A stretch of 64,000 nt of DNA from Winogradskyella undariae (lineage in GTDB: Bacteria > Bacteroidota > Bacteroidia > Flavobacteriales > Flavobacteriaceae). Location: positions 117,842 to 181,841 of the forward strand of contig NZ_JABTEL010000010.1 in assembly GCF_013285155.1 (NCBI RefSeq), read 5' to 3'. The notes below the pieces were generated by a model, which saw only the letters and a program-made list of their open reading frames with translations, ran no database searches and was not told the origin of the DNA. The position numbers were made by a program, and so were the translations under genes. Shown here piece after piece: positions 19,665 through 27,819 of this stretch (positions within the stretch are counted from its first letter, which is position 1; every line of letters starts with the position of its first letter).

Positions 19665-20354
19665 ATGGCAACTATAAATAATATAAAACCAAAATATACA
19701 CAAACTAATTTTGACAAAAAGGTACTTTCCGCTCTTCCTCATTTACATCCTTATGTAAAACATAGAATTTATATTGCTGAAACCACGGGTATTTTACCTA
19801 AAAACATGTTTTCTTCTAATGGGCTTATAGACGAAAGTATTATTATTCTTTATAGTGAAGAATTTGATAGAAATGCTGATGCAACGGCTATTAGGTTAGC
19901 GTTATTTAAGATTGTAGATAATTACATGAATGGGTTATTTAAAGAAGAAGCACATCATAAAAACACCATAAGTACAGATACTTTTTTGAATAAGGAATTG
20001 TCTAAATTGAGTCAAGATTATACCATTGATGCCGATTTCGATTTTATTCTTAACACAGAATTAAATGACATTTCTTATAATCAAAACGAAAATGAACCTT
20101 TGCATTTATATGCCGATAAAGAAATCTCTATATTAAACGCATTTGAAGTGGAAGATTTATCTTCTACTCCAACTGATCAAGTCTTCGGACAACTTTACAA
20201 CTGGCTACCTTTTAATGTTTCTAATATTGTGGATTTACATGTTATTGGTAAATTAGATTTTGAATCTATTGCTAAAATTAAAAATATAGAAACTAAACGT
20301 ATTATTTCAATTTTTAATAAAGTGAAACGTACTTTTAGAAGACATATTGGATAA
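19665..20354 (+). CDS. Conserved hypothetical protein with sigma-region-4-like C-terminal HTH
   Basis: A 229-residue cytoplasmic protein that I do not recognise as a named family. Residues about 186-229 (LPFNVSNIVDLHVIGKLDFE followed by SIAKIKNIETKRIISIFNKV and KRTFRRHIG) read like a sigma-70 region 4 helix-turn-helix: a LP...DLxxIxxLxxExIAxI start and a basic recognition helix. The middle of the protein is acidic and asparagine-rich. The first 100 residues are predicted helical, without a clear region 2. It might be a diverged sigma-like or DNA-binding regulator, or the similarity might be coincidental. It is monocistronic, divergent from tilS, and a repeat-rich region follows it. Confidence 0.6.
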   Translation: MATINNIKPKYTQTNFDKKVLSALPHLHPYVKHRIYIAETTGILPKNMFSSNGLIDESIIILYSEEFDRNADATAIRLALFKIVDNYMNGLFKEEAHHKNTISTDTFLNKELSKLSQDYTIDADFDFILNTELNDISYNQNENEPLHLYADKEISILNAFEVEDLSSTPTDQVFGQLYNWLPFNVSNIVDLHVIGKLDFESIAKIKNIETKRIISIFNKVKRTFRRHIG

Positions 20355-20426
20355 TAGATTGAAAGTTTGAAGTCTTTGTGTAGCGCTGTGAACTGAATTG
20401 TATTACTCAGATTTCCAAAGAGAAAA

Positions 20427-20567
20427 ACACAGAGATACACAGAGACTTTTAGGTTGTAAATATTTGATCTGATTCGTGAAAACTCATGTAAAAACAGTTT
20501 GTTTACTGGATAGTTTTACGCGAAGTTTCACAGAGTAAACACAGAGGTACACAAAGACTTTTAGGTT
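20427..20567. repeat. Two diverged copies of a CACAGAG-type intergenic repeat
   Basis: A 29-bp unit, ACACAGAGATACACAGAGAC plus TTTTAGGTT, occurs at 20427-20455 and again with two mismatches at 20539-20567, in direct orientation 112 bp apart. Related fragments (TTTCACAGAGTAAACACAGAG) flank the second copy. It occupies the 242-bp region between two convergent genes and may also serve as a weak terminator region. Confidence 0.65.
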
Positions 20568-20596
20568 TATAATTAAAACAAAGCTAAAACTAAAAT

Positions 20597-21889
20597 CTAA
20601 TTCTCTAAAGCCTCACGCATGGCTTTGGCTTTAGTTAAACATTCTTCATATTCTTTAATAGGATCACTTTTAGCAGTAATAGCGCCACCTACAGAATAAG
20701 AAATGTATTTGTTAGTTGCATTATAAAGAATACTTCTAATAATAACGTTGAAATCAAAATCGCCAGTTGGTGTAAAATAGCCTACGGAACCAGAATACAA
20801 ACCTCGTTTGGTTTCTTCTAAATCTTCAACAATAGTCATTGCTGAAATTTTAGGAACACCCGTCATGCTTCCCATCGGGTAACTTGTTTTTATAATATCT
20901 ACAGAATGTGTTTCTTCTGTTACTTTTGAAGATACCGTAGATATCATTTGATGCACTTGCATAAAAGAATGTACTTTGCAAAGTTCCTCAACCTTTACGC
21001 TGCCTTTAATTGCGGTATGGGACAAATCATTACGCACCAAATCTACAATCATAATGTTTTCGCTACGTTCCTTTTCATCTTTCGCTAATTCAGTTTTTAA
21101 TCTTTCATCTTCAACGGTATCTAAAGATCGTTTTGCGGTTCCTTTTATCGGCTGAGAAATAATTGAATATCCTGTTTTCTGAATATAACGTTCTGGCGAA
21201 GCAGATAATAAGTATTTGTCATTATATTTTAGAAAAGTTGCAAACGGTGGTTTAGAAATTGCGTTTAATTTATTAAAAGTTTCAAGTGGATTAATTACAC
21301 TGTCTTCTGCATAAAATTCTTGACAAAAATTAGCTTCATATATATCTCCACGGTGAATATGCGCTAACATTTTATCTAACTTTTCAAAATAAGAATCTTT
21401 ATGAATTCTTAGTTTTATTTTAATTTCATTCTGAAGCTTTTCAGTACATTTATTTGATAAATTTTGAATCTCTAGTAAATCACTTTCAATTTCATCATCT
21501 ACCATTTTTAGATACTGAACTTCAACTTGATTCCCTTTAATTAGAAACAACTTTTGAGGCTGAAAAAAATACAAATCAGGAAATTCTAAACCATCAAAAT
21601 TATTCGACTTTAAACGTTCTGTTGTGTTTTTTAAATCGTAAGTGAGGTAACCGAAAATCCAATCTTTTGTTGTGGTTTGGTATTCTTTTAGACGTTCAAA
21701 AGCATCATAATAATCTGTATGAATTGCCGTAAAGCCTTCTACAGCCAAAACCGCATCGTAATTACTATATTTATCTTGGTGGTGGTTGGAATCTAACCAT
21801 ACAACATCTATAAATTGCTGACTCCAAAGCAATGCGTTTTGCTTAAAGTTTTCAATGTCTTCTATTTGGTGAATTTCTGTTGTTCTCAA
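20597..21889 (-). CDS. pabB: Aminodeoxychorismate synthase component I
   Basis: Chorismate-binding enzyme of 430 residues that makes 4-amino-4-deoxychorismate for folate synthesis, with an amidotransferase partner not found here. The diagnostic PIKGT at 247-251 carries the lysine (K249) characteristic of PabB; anthranilate synthase has alanine at that position. Other family motifs are GDIYEANFCQ, LLSASPERY, DEKERSENIMIVDLVRNDL, SYPMGSMTGVPK and the C-terminal SVGGAITAKSDPIKEYEE. The start is the only ATG near the N terminus and is preceded by AT-rich DNA. With folE at 43.7 kb it belongs to folate/pterin metabolism. Confidence 0.93.
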   Translation of the reverse strand: MRTTEIHQIEDIENFKQNALLWSQQFIDVVWLDSNHHQDKYSNYDAVLAVEGFTAIHTDYYDAFERLKEYQTTTKDWIFGYLTYDLKNTTERLKSNNFDGLEFPDLYFFQPQKLFLIKGNQVEVQYLKMVDDEIESDLLEIQNLSNKCTEKLQNEIKIKLRIHKDSYFEKLDKMLAHIHRGDIYEANFCQEFYAEDSVINPLETFNKLNAISKPPFATFLKYNDKYLLSASPERYIQKTGYSIISQPIKGTAKRSLDTVEDERLKTELAKDEKERSENIMIVDLVRNDLSHTAIKGSVKVEELCKVHSFMQVHQMISTVSSKVTEETHSVDIIKTSYPMGSMTGVPKISAMTIVEDLEETKRGLYSGSVGYFTPTGDFDFNVIIRSILYNATNKYISYSVGGAITAKSDPIKEYEECLTKAKAMREALEN

Positions 21890-22016
21890 TGTTAAAATAA
21901 TTGCTGCAATTTACCTAAATTAAAAGAAAATCATTTGGCTAATTTGTAAGAGTTTTTAATTATGAAGTATTGTTAATAAAACAAAAAATATTATTCTATT
22001 TATTCCTATTCTTGTG

Positions 22017-22041
22017 GTACTAAAAAAAGAAATCTTAGTAC
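22017..22041. promoter_or_regulatory. Inverted repeat in the promoter region of the DUF2520-kdsC cluster
   Basis: GTACTAA at 22017-22023 is matched by TTAGTAC at 22035-22041 with an 11-nt A-rich spacer, ending 9 bp before the ATG at 22051. A TActTTTA sequence at the right end resembles a -7 box. It could be an operator or a 5' hairpin; both arms are only 7 bp long. Confidence 0.35.
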
Positions 22042-22050
22042 TTTTACGGC

Positions 22051-22848
22051 ATGATATCAGTTGTATTACTTGGTGCAGGCAATGTAGCCACACACTTATA
22101 TAAAGCATTTATGAATGCTGAAAATGTTTCGATTACACAATGGTATAATCGAACACGTGCTTCAATTTCTTCGTATGCAAATGAAGTTGACATTACAGAT
22201 TCTTTAGAGGAATTAAAAGAAGCAGACCTTTATATTATTGCTATTAGTGATGATAATATTGCAGAATTCTCTACCGAATTACCTTTTACAAATCGGTTTG
22301 TGGTGCATACCTCAGGAAGTGTTGCCATGCATGATATTGATAAAAAAAATAAGATAGGTGTTTTTTATCCGCTTCAGACGTTTTCTAAAGATGCAGATAT
22401 CAATTTTTCTGAAGTTCCTATTTGTATTGAAGTATATGACAAAGAAGATCTTCAATTATTAAAAGATTTAGTAAAAGCCGTTGGATGCAAACCTCATAAA
22501 ATAACAACAGAACAAAGGCAAACGCTTCATTTAGCAGCTGTTTTTGTAAATAATTTTACAAACCAATTGTATAGAATTGGACACGAAATCTGTGAAACCA
22601 AAAATATAGAGTTTAACATCTTACACCCTTTAATTGAAGAAACGGCTAAAAAAATTCAAGGAATGTCTCCTTTTATGGCACAAACAGGTCCTGCAAAACG
22701 GAATGATAAAAAAACCATTAAGCGACAGTTAAAACTGATTGAAAAAGAAGAACACGAATCGATTTATAAATTACTTACGTCTTCTATAAAAAGAACACAC
22801 GGATTTAATTCTACAAGAATCAATAAAACAACAAAAAACAGCAAATAA
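22051..22848 (+). CDS. Rossmann-fold NAD(P)-binding protein with DUF2520 domain
   Basis: A 265-residue cytoplasmic protein. The N-terminal half is an F420-dependent NADP oxidoreductase-like Rossmann domain (LLGAGNVATHL at 6-16, WYNRT, LYIIAISDDNI). The C-terminal half is DUF2520 (GVFYPLQTFSKD, LHLAAVFVNNFTNQLY, NILHPLIEET, QTGPAKRND). Members resemble ketopantoate reductase and pyrroline-carboxylate reductase, but the substrate is unknown. It is the first gene of a tight cluster: its TAA overlaps the ATG of kdsC by one base. Linkage with kdsC, a prenyltransferase and maf suggests cell-envelope or housekeeping metabolism. Confidence 0.88.
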   Translation: MISVVLLGAGNVATHLYKAFMNAENVSITQWYNRTRASISSYANEVDITDSLEELKEADLYIIAISDDNIAEFSTELPFTNRFVVHTSGSVAMHDIDKKNKIGVFYPLQTFSKDADINFSEVPICIEVYDKEDLQLLKDLVKAVGCKPHKITTEQRQTLHLAAVFVNNFTNQLYRIGHEICETKNIEFNILHPLIEETAKKIQGMSPFMAQTGPAKRNDKKTIKRQLKLIEKEEHESIYKLLTSSIKRTHGFNSTRINKTTKNSK

Positions 22849-23381
22849 TGAGCGACGATAAAAGTTATAAAGAATACTTAGCAGACATAACCACCTTTAT
22901 TTTTGATGTTGATGGTGTACTAACTGATGGTACAATAACCGTTACAACAGAAGGTGAAATGTTAAGAACCATGAATATTAAAGACGGATTTGCTCTAAAA
23001 ACAGCTATTGATACAGGGTTTAACCTTTGTATAATTTCTGGCGGTTCTAATGAAGGCGTAAGAAAACGTTTAGCTGGCTTAGGTATTAAAGACATCTTTT
23101 TAGGCGCACATAATAAAATTGAACAGCTTGATACTTACTTGAGTGAAAATAATATTTCAAAATCTCAAGTCTTATATATGGGAGATGATATTCCTGATTA
23201 TCCTGTAATGGAATTGGTAGGAATGCCATGTTGTCCTCAAGATGCTGTGCCAGAAATTAAGGCTATTTCAAAATATATTTCACATAAAAATGGTGGAAAA
23301 GGTGCTGTTAGAGATGTTATTGAGCAAGTTCTTAAAGTTCAAAACAAATGGAATAAGAATTTTAGCGCTAAATACGATTAA
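22848..23381 (+). CDS. kdsC: 3-deoxy-D-manno-octulosonate-8-phosphate phosphatase (KdsC-type HAD hydrolase)
   Basis: HAD-superfamily phosphatase of 177 residues that releases phosphate from KDO-8-phosphate in lipopolysaccharide core synthesis. Motif I is FDVDGVLTDG, with the nucleophile D20 and acid D22. Motif II is IISGGSN, the conserved lysine lies in GAHNK, and motif III is YMGDDIPDYPVM. The short cap and the GGKGAVRDVIE tail are typical of the KdsC subgroup, which acts as a tetramer. It overlaps the preceding gene by one base (TAATG), so translational coupling is likely. Confidence 0.92.
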   Translation: MSDDKSYKEYLADITTFIFDVDGVLTDGTITVTTEGEMLRTMNIKDGFALKTAIDTGFNLCIISGGSNEGVRKRLAGLGIKDIFLGAHNKIEQLDTYLSENNISKSQVLYMGDDIPDYPVMELVGMPCCPQDAVPEIKAISKYISHKNGGKGAVRDVIEQVLKVQNKWNKNFSAKYD

Positions 23382-23482
23382 TAAAAAATTAAAGACAAAA
23401 TAAGACCGTTATAATTGCTAACGTTACCTTTATTAACTTCTTATTATTTATATATCACAATATAATCTTACTAAAATTTCAA

Positions 23483-24409
23483 ATGATTCATATACTTAAA
23501 TTAATTCGTTGGAAAAACCTATTAATGATTGCTATAATGCAATACTTAATTAAATATGCGCTTTTAATCCCTTTTAAAGAAAGTCACGGTGTATTAACAA
23601 CCTTAAGTGATTTTAATTTTTTCTTATTAGTTTTCGCAACGATATGCATTGCTGCTGGTGGTTATATTATTAATGATATATATGATGTAGAAACAGATAA
23701 AATAAATAAACCTGAAGAAGTTATTGTAACTAAATATATTACCGAAAATAATGCATCAACATTATTTATAATTCTTAATATTATTGGTGTTGGTATTGGG
23801 TTTTACTTGGCTAATGGCATTGGAAAACCTACTTTTTTTGCTGCATTTTTTATTGCTTCTGCCTTACTTTATATTTATTCTACGTCATTAAAACAGATTG
23901 CTGTAGTTGGTAATATTGTGGTGTCTTTAGTTGTGGCATTAAGTATTTTGTTAGTTGGTATTTACGAAATAATTCCGGCAATGAACTTCAGTAATAAAGC
24001 TACACAAATGACATTTCTAAATATTATAAAAGACTATGCTATTTTTGCTTTTATGATTAACTTTTTAAGAGAATTAGTTAAGGACATTGAAGATATGGAT
24101 GGTGATTATAAAGCAGGAATAGAAACACTTCCTATTTTAATTGGTAAAGATCGTGCTAATAAGTTGATAATAGCATTGTCTCTAATTCCTATTTTTTCTA
24201 TTACTTATTATGTTATTACCTATTTATTTAAACAACAAATTGTAGTCGCTTACTTCTTAATATTAGTAATTGCACCATTAATTTATGTCACCATAAAATT
24301 ATTTAATACAAAACAAAAATCGCAATACAAACATATAAGCTTAATATTAAAACTTGTAATGTTAACAGGGATGTTCTCATTACTTCTTTATAATTTTATA
24401 TTGAAATAA
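23483..24409 (+). CDS. UbiA-family prenyltransferase
   Basis: Integral membrane prenyltransferase of 308 residues with about eight or nine membrane helices. The first aspartate-rich motif is NDIYDVETDKINKP (around residue 63), which binds prenyl diphosphate through magnesium. The second is DIEDMDGDYKAGIETLP (around residue 205). The family joins an isoprenoid chain to an aromatic or glycerol-phosphate acceptor. Relatives in Bacteroidota are often annotated as geranylgeranylglycerol-phosphate geranylgeranyltransferase-like, but the substrate cannot be fixed from sequence. The gene follows kdsC by 101 bp and precedes maf by 2 bp. Confidence 0.88.
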   Translation: MIHILKLIRWKNLLMIAIMQYLIKYALLIPFKESHGVLTTLSDFNFFLLVFATICIAAGGYIINDIYDVETDKINKPEEVIVTKYITENNASTLFIILNIIGVGIGFYLANGIGKPTFFAAFFIASALLYIYSTSLKQIAVVGNIVVSLVVALSILLVGIYEIIPAMNFSNKATQMTFLNIIKDYAIFAFMINFLRELVKDIEDMDGDYKAGIETLPILIGKDRANKLIIALSLIPIFSITYYVITYLFKQQIVVAYFLILVIAPLIYVTIKLFNTKQKSQYKHISLILKLVMLTGMFSLLLYNFILK

Positions 24410-24411
24410 TT

Positions 24412-25005
24412 ATGATTAACGATACACTTAAAGATTTCAATATTATTCTCGCTTCAGGTTCACCACGTCGTCATGCTTTTTTAAAAGAAATGAATCTCGA
24501 TTTTGAAATTAGGCTTAAACCTGTTGAAGAAATTTTTCCTGAGCATTTAAAAGGTGAAGCAATAACCGATTTTTTAGCTAAACTAAAAGCTGAACCTTTC
24601 CTCGAAAACCTTCAAAATAAAGATATTCTTATTACAAGCGATACTATTGTTTGGTCAGAAAATAAAGCACTTGGTAAACCTAAAGACGAAACAGATGCTT
24701 TTAATATGATTAAATCTCTAAGCCATAAAACGCACGACGTTGTTACGTCAATTTGTTTTACTTTAAAAACCGAACAACACATTGTTAACACCACAACAAA
24801 AGTAACTTTTAAGGCTCTAACTGATGAAGAAATTTGGTATTACGTTAACACCTATAAACCCTTAGATAAAGCTGGTGCTTATGGTATACAAGAATGGATT
24901 GGTGCTATAGGAATTACAAATATTGAGGGTTCTTATAATAATGTTGTTGGCTTACCAACACATTTACTTTACAAAACGTTAAATAGCATTGCTAAAGCAG
25001 TTTAG
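24412..25005 (+). CDS. maf: Maf family nucleotide pyrophosphatase
   Basis: Nucleoside triphosphate pyrophosphatase of 197 residues that hydrolyses dTTP, UTP or modified nucleotides to monophosphates and is linked in other bacteria to septum and division control. Signature motifs are LASGSPRR at 13-20, SDTIVW with the catalytic aspartate, GKPKDETDAFNMI, SHKTHDVVTS, and the C-terminal DKAGAYGIQ and GSYNNVVGLP. Length is normal. The 2-bp gap to the UbiA gene upstream implies a shared transcript. Confidence 0.93.
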   Translation: MINDTLKDFNIILASGSPRRHAFLKEMNLDFEIRLKPVEEIFPEHLKGEAITDFLAKLKAEPFLENLQNKDILITSDTIVWSENKALGKPKDETDAFNMIKSLSHKTHDVVTSICFTLKTEQHIVNTTTKVTFKALTDEEIWYYVNTYKPLDKAGAYGIQEWIGAIGITNIEGSYNNVVGLPTHLLYKTLNSIAKAV

Positions 25006-25087
25006 AAGCTTATCTTTATTAGACTATTATTATTTATCATTCTGTGATAAAACCTTGTGTTTAAGAGAATTTAAAATACTGAATATC

Positions 25088-26029
25088 ATGATAAAGATTA
25101 CAAAAAACAAAGCACCATACGTTTTACTTATTGGAACTTTTTTAAGCCTTACGTCTTGTAACGAAAATAAGACTACAACTTCAGAGTCAATTGCAATTAC
25201 TGAAGCTAAAACTGAAATATTAAAACCTAAAGCTAAATTATCTAAAGACTTTAAAGATTATTGGTACAATGGTGATGCAGAAATAACATCTTATAAATTA
25301 GAGCAAGCTCGCTATGGTGAAATTAGAGAAGGTTCTGCTATTTTAGTTTTTGTAACCGAAGATTTTTTACCCGAAAAACAAGTCAAAGCAGATAATTATA
25401 GCGAGAACAACATACCTGTTTTAAAAGTGAATGCAACAAAGAATTTTAACACAGGTATTTACCCCTACTCTATTATGCAAAGCACGTTTTATCCTGTTGT
25501 AGATAACCAACATGCTATAAAAGTCACGACTTCGGTTCAAGAATGGTGTGGGCAAACTTATATGCAACTCAACAATCGTGATAATTTTGAAATACAGTCG
25601 CATTCTTATTTTCAAAACCAAGCTGATCAATCTTTTAAGATAGAAAAAGCACTCACAGAAAATGAATTATGGGCTAAGCTAAGAATTAACCCTAAAAGTC
25701 TTCCTGTCGGACAAATAGATATAATTCCGGCTATGGAATATATCAGATTAAATAATATAGCCTTTAAACCTCATAAAGCACTTGCTAGTTTAAAAAATGA
25801 CAGTTACACAATATCTTATGATGAATTAGGTAGAACTTTAAAAATAAATTTCAATCAAAATTTCCCTTATGAAATTGAAGGTTGGGAAGAAACTACAATT
25901 CATGGTTTAGGTGCAAATGCTAAATCACAAACCACAAAAGCTTCAAAATTAAAGACTATAAAATCTGATTATTGGAATAAGAAAAGCAATACAGATTCAA
26001 ACTTAAGAGAAATTTTAAAATTGCAATAA
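25088..26029 (+). CDS. Putative lipoprotein of unknown function
   Basis: The ATG at 25088 is chosen because it begins a lipoprotein signal peptide (MIKITKNKAPYVLLIGTFLS followed by LTSC, lipidation Cys at residue 24). An upstream in-frame start would overlap maf and give an implausible N terminus. The mature protein has about 290 residues and is beta-rich, with no catalytic motif I can name (WYNGDAEITSYKLEQARYGE, GIYPYSIMQSTFYP and VQEWCGQTYMQ are its most conserved-looking stretches). Related genes next to maf in flavobacteria are sometimes labelled septum formation inhibitor, a transfer of annotation I would not rely on. It lies 82 bp after maf and may be in the same operon. Confidence 0.75.
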   Translation: MIKITKNKAPYVLLIGTFLSLTSCNENKTTTSESIAITEAKTEILKPKAKLSKDFKDYWYNGDAEITSYKLEQARYGEIREGSAILVFVTEDFLPEKQVKADNYSENNIPVLKVNATKNFNTGIYPYSIMQSTFYPVVDNQHAIKVTTSVQEWCGQTYMQLNNRDNFEIQSHSYFQNQADQSFKIEKALTENELWAKLRINPKSLPVGQIDIIPAMEYIRLNNIAFKPHKALASLKNDSYTISYDELGRTLKINFNQNFPYEIEGWEETTIHGLGANAKSQTTKASKLKTIKSDYWNKKSNTDSNLREILKLQ

Positions 26030-26075
26030 ATTATCTAAATTCTAAATTATCTTTCATCGACTAACAATACTTTAC

Positions 26076-26609
26076 ATGAACTCTATTTTTAACAATTATC
26101 AAGATGAAATTATTTCTACAACAATTTTATTAATTGTACTTTTTATAATTAGAGCCATCATTGTAATTACTGTAAAAAGAATAGGAAGAAAAAGTGGTAC
26201 AACAGAAGCACGTGCTGGTTTAATAGGGCGTTATGCAACAGTAACACTTGTACTTATAGCCATACTAATTGAGGCTTTTATTCTTGGTGCACAAACTAGA
26301 GATGTTACTCTGGTTTTTTCTTCTGTTTTTGCTGTTATCGGTATTGCTCTCTTTGCCATTTGGTCTATTTTAAGTAATGTTACCTCTGGTGTTATCATGT
26401 TTTTTTCGTTTCCATATAAGGTTGGAGACAAAATAAAAATTCACGATAAAGATTGTCCTGTAGAAGCTATTATTGAAGACATTAGAGCCTTTCAACTTAT
26501 TCTAAGAGAAGACAATGGAAACTTAATGACTTACCCTAATAATCTTATTCTTCAAAAAGCAGTAACTTTATTGCAAAAAGACGCTCTAGACGATTCTACT
26601 ATTTTATAA
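26076..26609 (+). CDS. Small MscS-type mechanosensitive channel
   Basis: A 177-residue inner-membrane protein corresponding to the membrane and beta domains of MscS without the large C-terminal vestibule. Three hydrophobic helices are visible (about 13-34, 50-70 and 80-105). The third runs into the pore-helix and beta-domain motif SNVTSGVIMFFSFPYKVGDK, followed by VEAIIEDIRAFQLILREDNG and YPNNLILQKAV. It should open under membrane tension to release osmolytes. It is followed after 2 bp by corA, so the two ion-transport genes form an operon. Confidence 0.87.
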   Translation: MNSIFNNYQDEIISTTILLIVLFIIRAIIVITVKRIGRKSGTTEARAGLIGRYATVTLVLIAILIEAFILGAQTRDVTLVFSSVFAVIGIALFAIWSILSNVTSGVIMFFSFPYKVGDKIKIHDKDCPVEAIIEDIRAFQLILREDNGNLMTYPNNLILQKAVTLLQKDALDDSTIL

Positions 26610-26611
26610 CA

Positions 26612-27691
26612 ATGAAGAAAAAGACGATCAAAAAACGTACAGAAAACCATAAAAAGCATACAGGAAAAGCCCCTGGGACTTTAGTTTATACAGGTGTAAA
26701 AACAGATAAACTACTTCAAATAGAATCTTTCGATTATACTAAAGAAACACTAAACGAACGTGTATTAACCAATATTCAAGAAGCTAAGTCTTTTAAAAAT
26801 AGTAATTCAGTAACATGGGTTAATATTGATGGCTTAAATGCTATTAATGAAATTGAAAATATTGGTAAACAGTACGAATTACATCCACTTGTTTTAGAAG
26901 ATATTGTAAACACAACTCAACGTCCTAAAATTGATGAATACGATGATTATTTATTCATTGTCCTTAAAATGCTTTATTATGATACTGATGAAAACATTGT
27001 TATTGAACAAGTTAGTTTTGTATTAGGAGAAAATTACGTCTTGTCTTTTCAAGAATCTGAAGGTGATGTTTTTGATAATGTGAGAGACCGCCTACGTATA
27101 GGAAATGGAAGAATTAGAAGCTTAAAATCTGATTATTTACTTTATGCTCTAATAGATGCCGTTGTAGATAATTACTTTAGTATTATTGAGACTTTAGGTA
27201 ATAAAATAGAAGATTTAGAAACTGATTTATTTGCTGGGAATTCTAGAGAAAACATAAATATTGAAGTACAACAATTAAAACGAGAAATCTTAAAAGTTCG
27301 TCGTGCTATTTTTCCACTTCGTGAAATTATAAATCGTGTAGAAAAAGGCGAGCACACATTAATTTACCCAAAGACAATTACCTACTATAGAGATATTTAC
27401 GATCACCTTATTCAAGTCTCAGAAAACATTGACATCTATCGTGAAATGATCTGGAGTTTAATGGATATGTATATGACCACCATTAGTAATAAGATGAATG
27501 AAGTAATGAAAGTGCTGACTATTATGTCATCTATTTTCATCCCTTTAACTTTTCTTGCGGGTATCTACGGAATGAATTTTGAGTACATTCCTGAACTACA
27601 ACATCGCAATGGTTATTTTATTCTTTTAGGAGTCATGTTACTCATCTTTATTGCGCTGTTAATTTATTTTAAAAGGAAGAAGTGGTTATAG
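26612..27691 (+). CDS. corA: CorA-type magnesium/cobalt transporter
   Basis: Homopentameric divalent cation channel of 359 residues. A large cytoplasmic alpha/beta N-terminal domain (VNIDGLNAINEIENIGKQ, HPLVLEDIVNTTQRPKIDEY) leads into a long stalk helix and two C-terminal membrane helices. The selectivity signature YGMN is at 319-322, followed by FEYIPEL on the periplasmic loop and a basic C-terminal tail (FKRKKWL). The order and length match the family closely. It is translated right after the small MscS gene with a 2-bp gap. Confidence 0.93.
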   Translation: MKKKTIKKRTENHKKHTGKAPGTLVYTGVKTDKLLQIESFDYTKETLNERVLTNIQEAKSFKNSNSVTWVNIDGLNAINEIENIGKQYELHPLVLEDIVNTTQRPKIDEYDDYLFIVLKMLYYDTDENIVIEQVSFVLGENYVLSFQESEGDVFDNVRDRLRIGNGRIRSLKSDYLLYALIDAVVDNYFSIIETLGNKIEDLETDLFAGNSRENINIEVQQLKREILKVRRAIFPLREIINRVEKGEHTLIYPKTITYYRDIYDHLIQVSENIDIYREMIWSLMDMYMTTISNKMNEVMKVLTIMSSIFIPLTFLAGIYGMNFEYIPELQHRNGYFILLGVMLLIFIALLIYFKRKKWL

Positions 27692-27819
27692 GTAAACTAC
27701 TTATTGAATACTTAGAATATAAGGATTTCTTAAAATTAACGCAACGTTAAAAAAATCTAAAACAAAGTCTAAAAGTATCAAACTTGGCTATATTTGGAAT
27801 CCAACTAACTAATAGCCTC

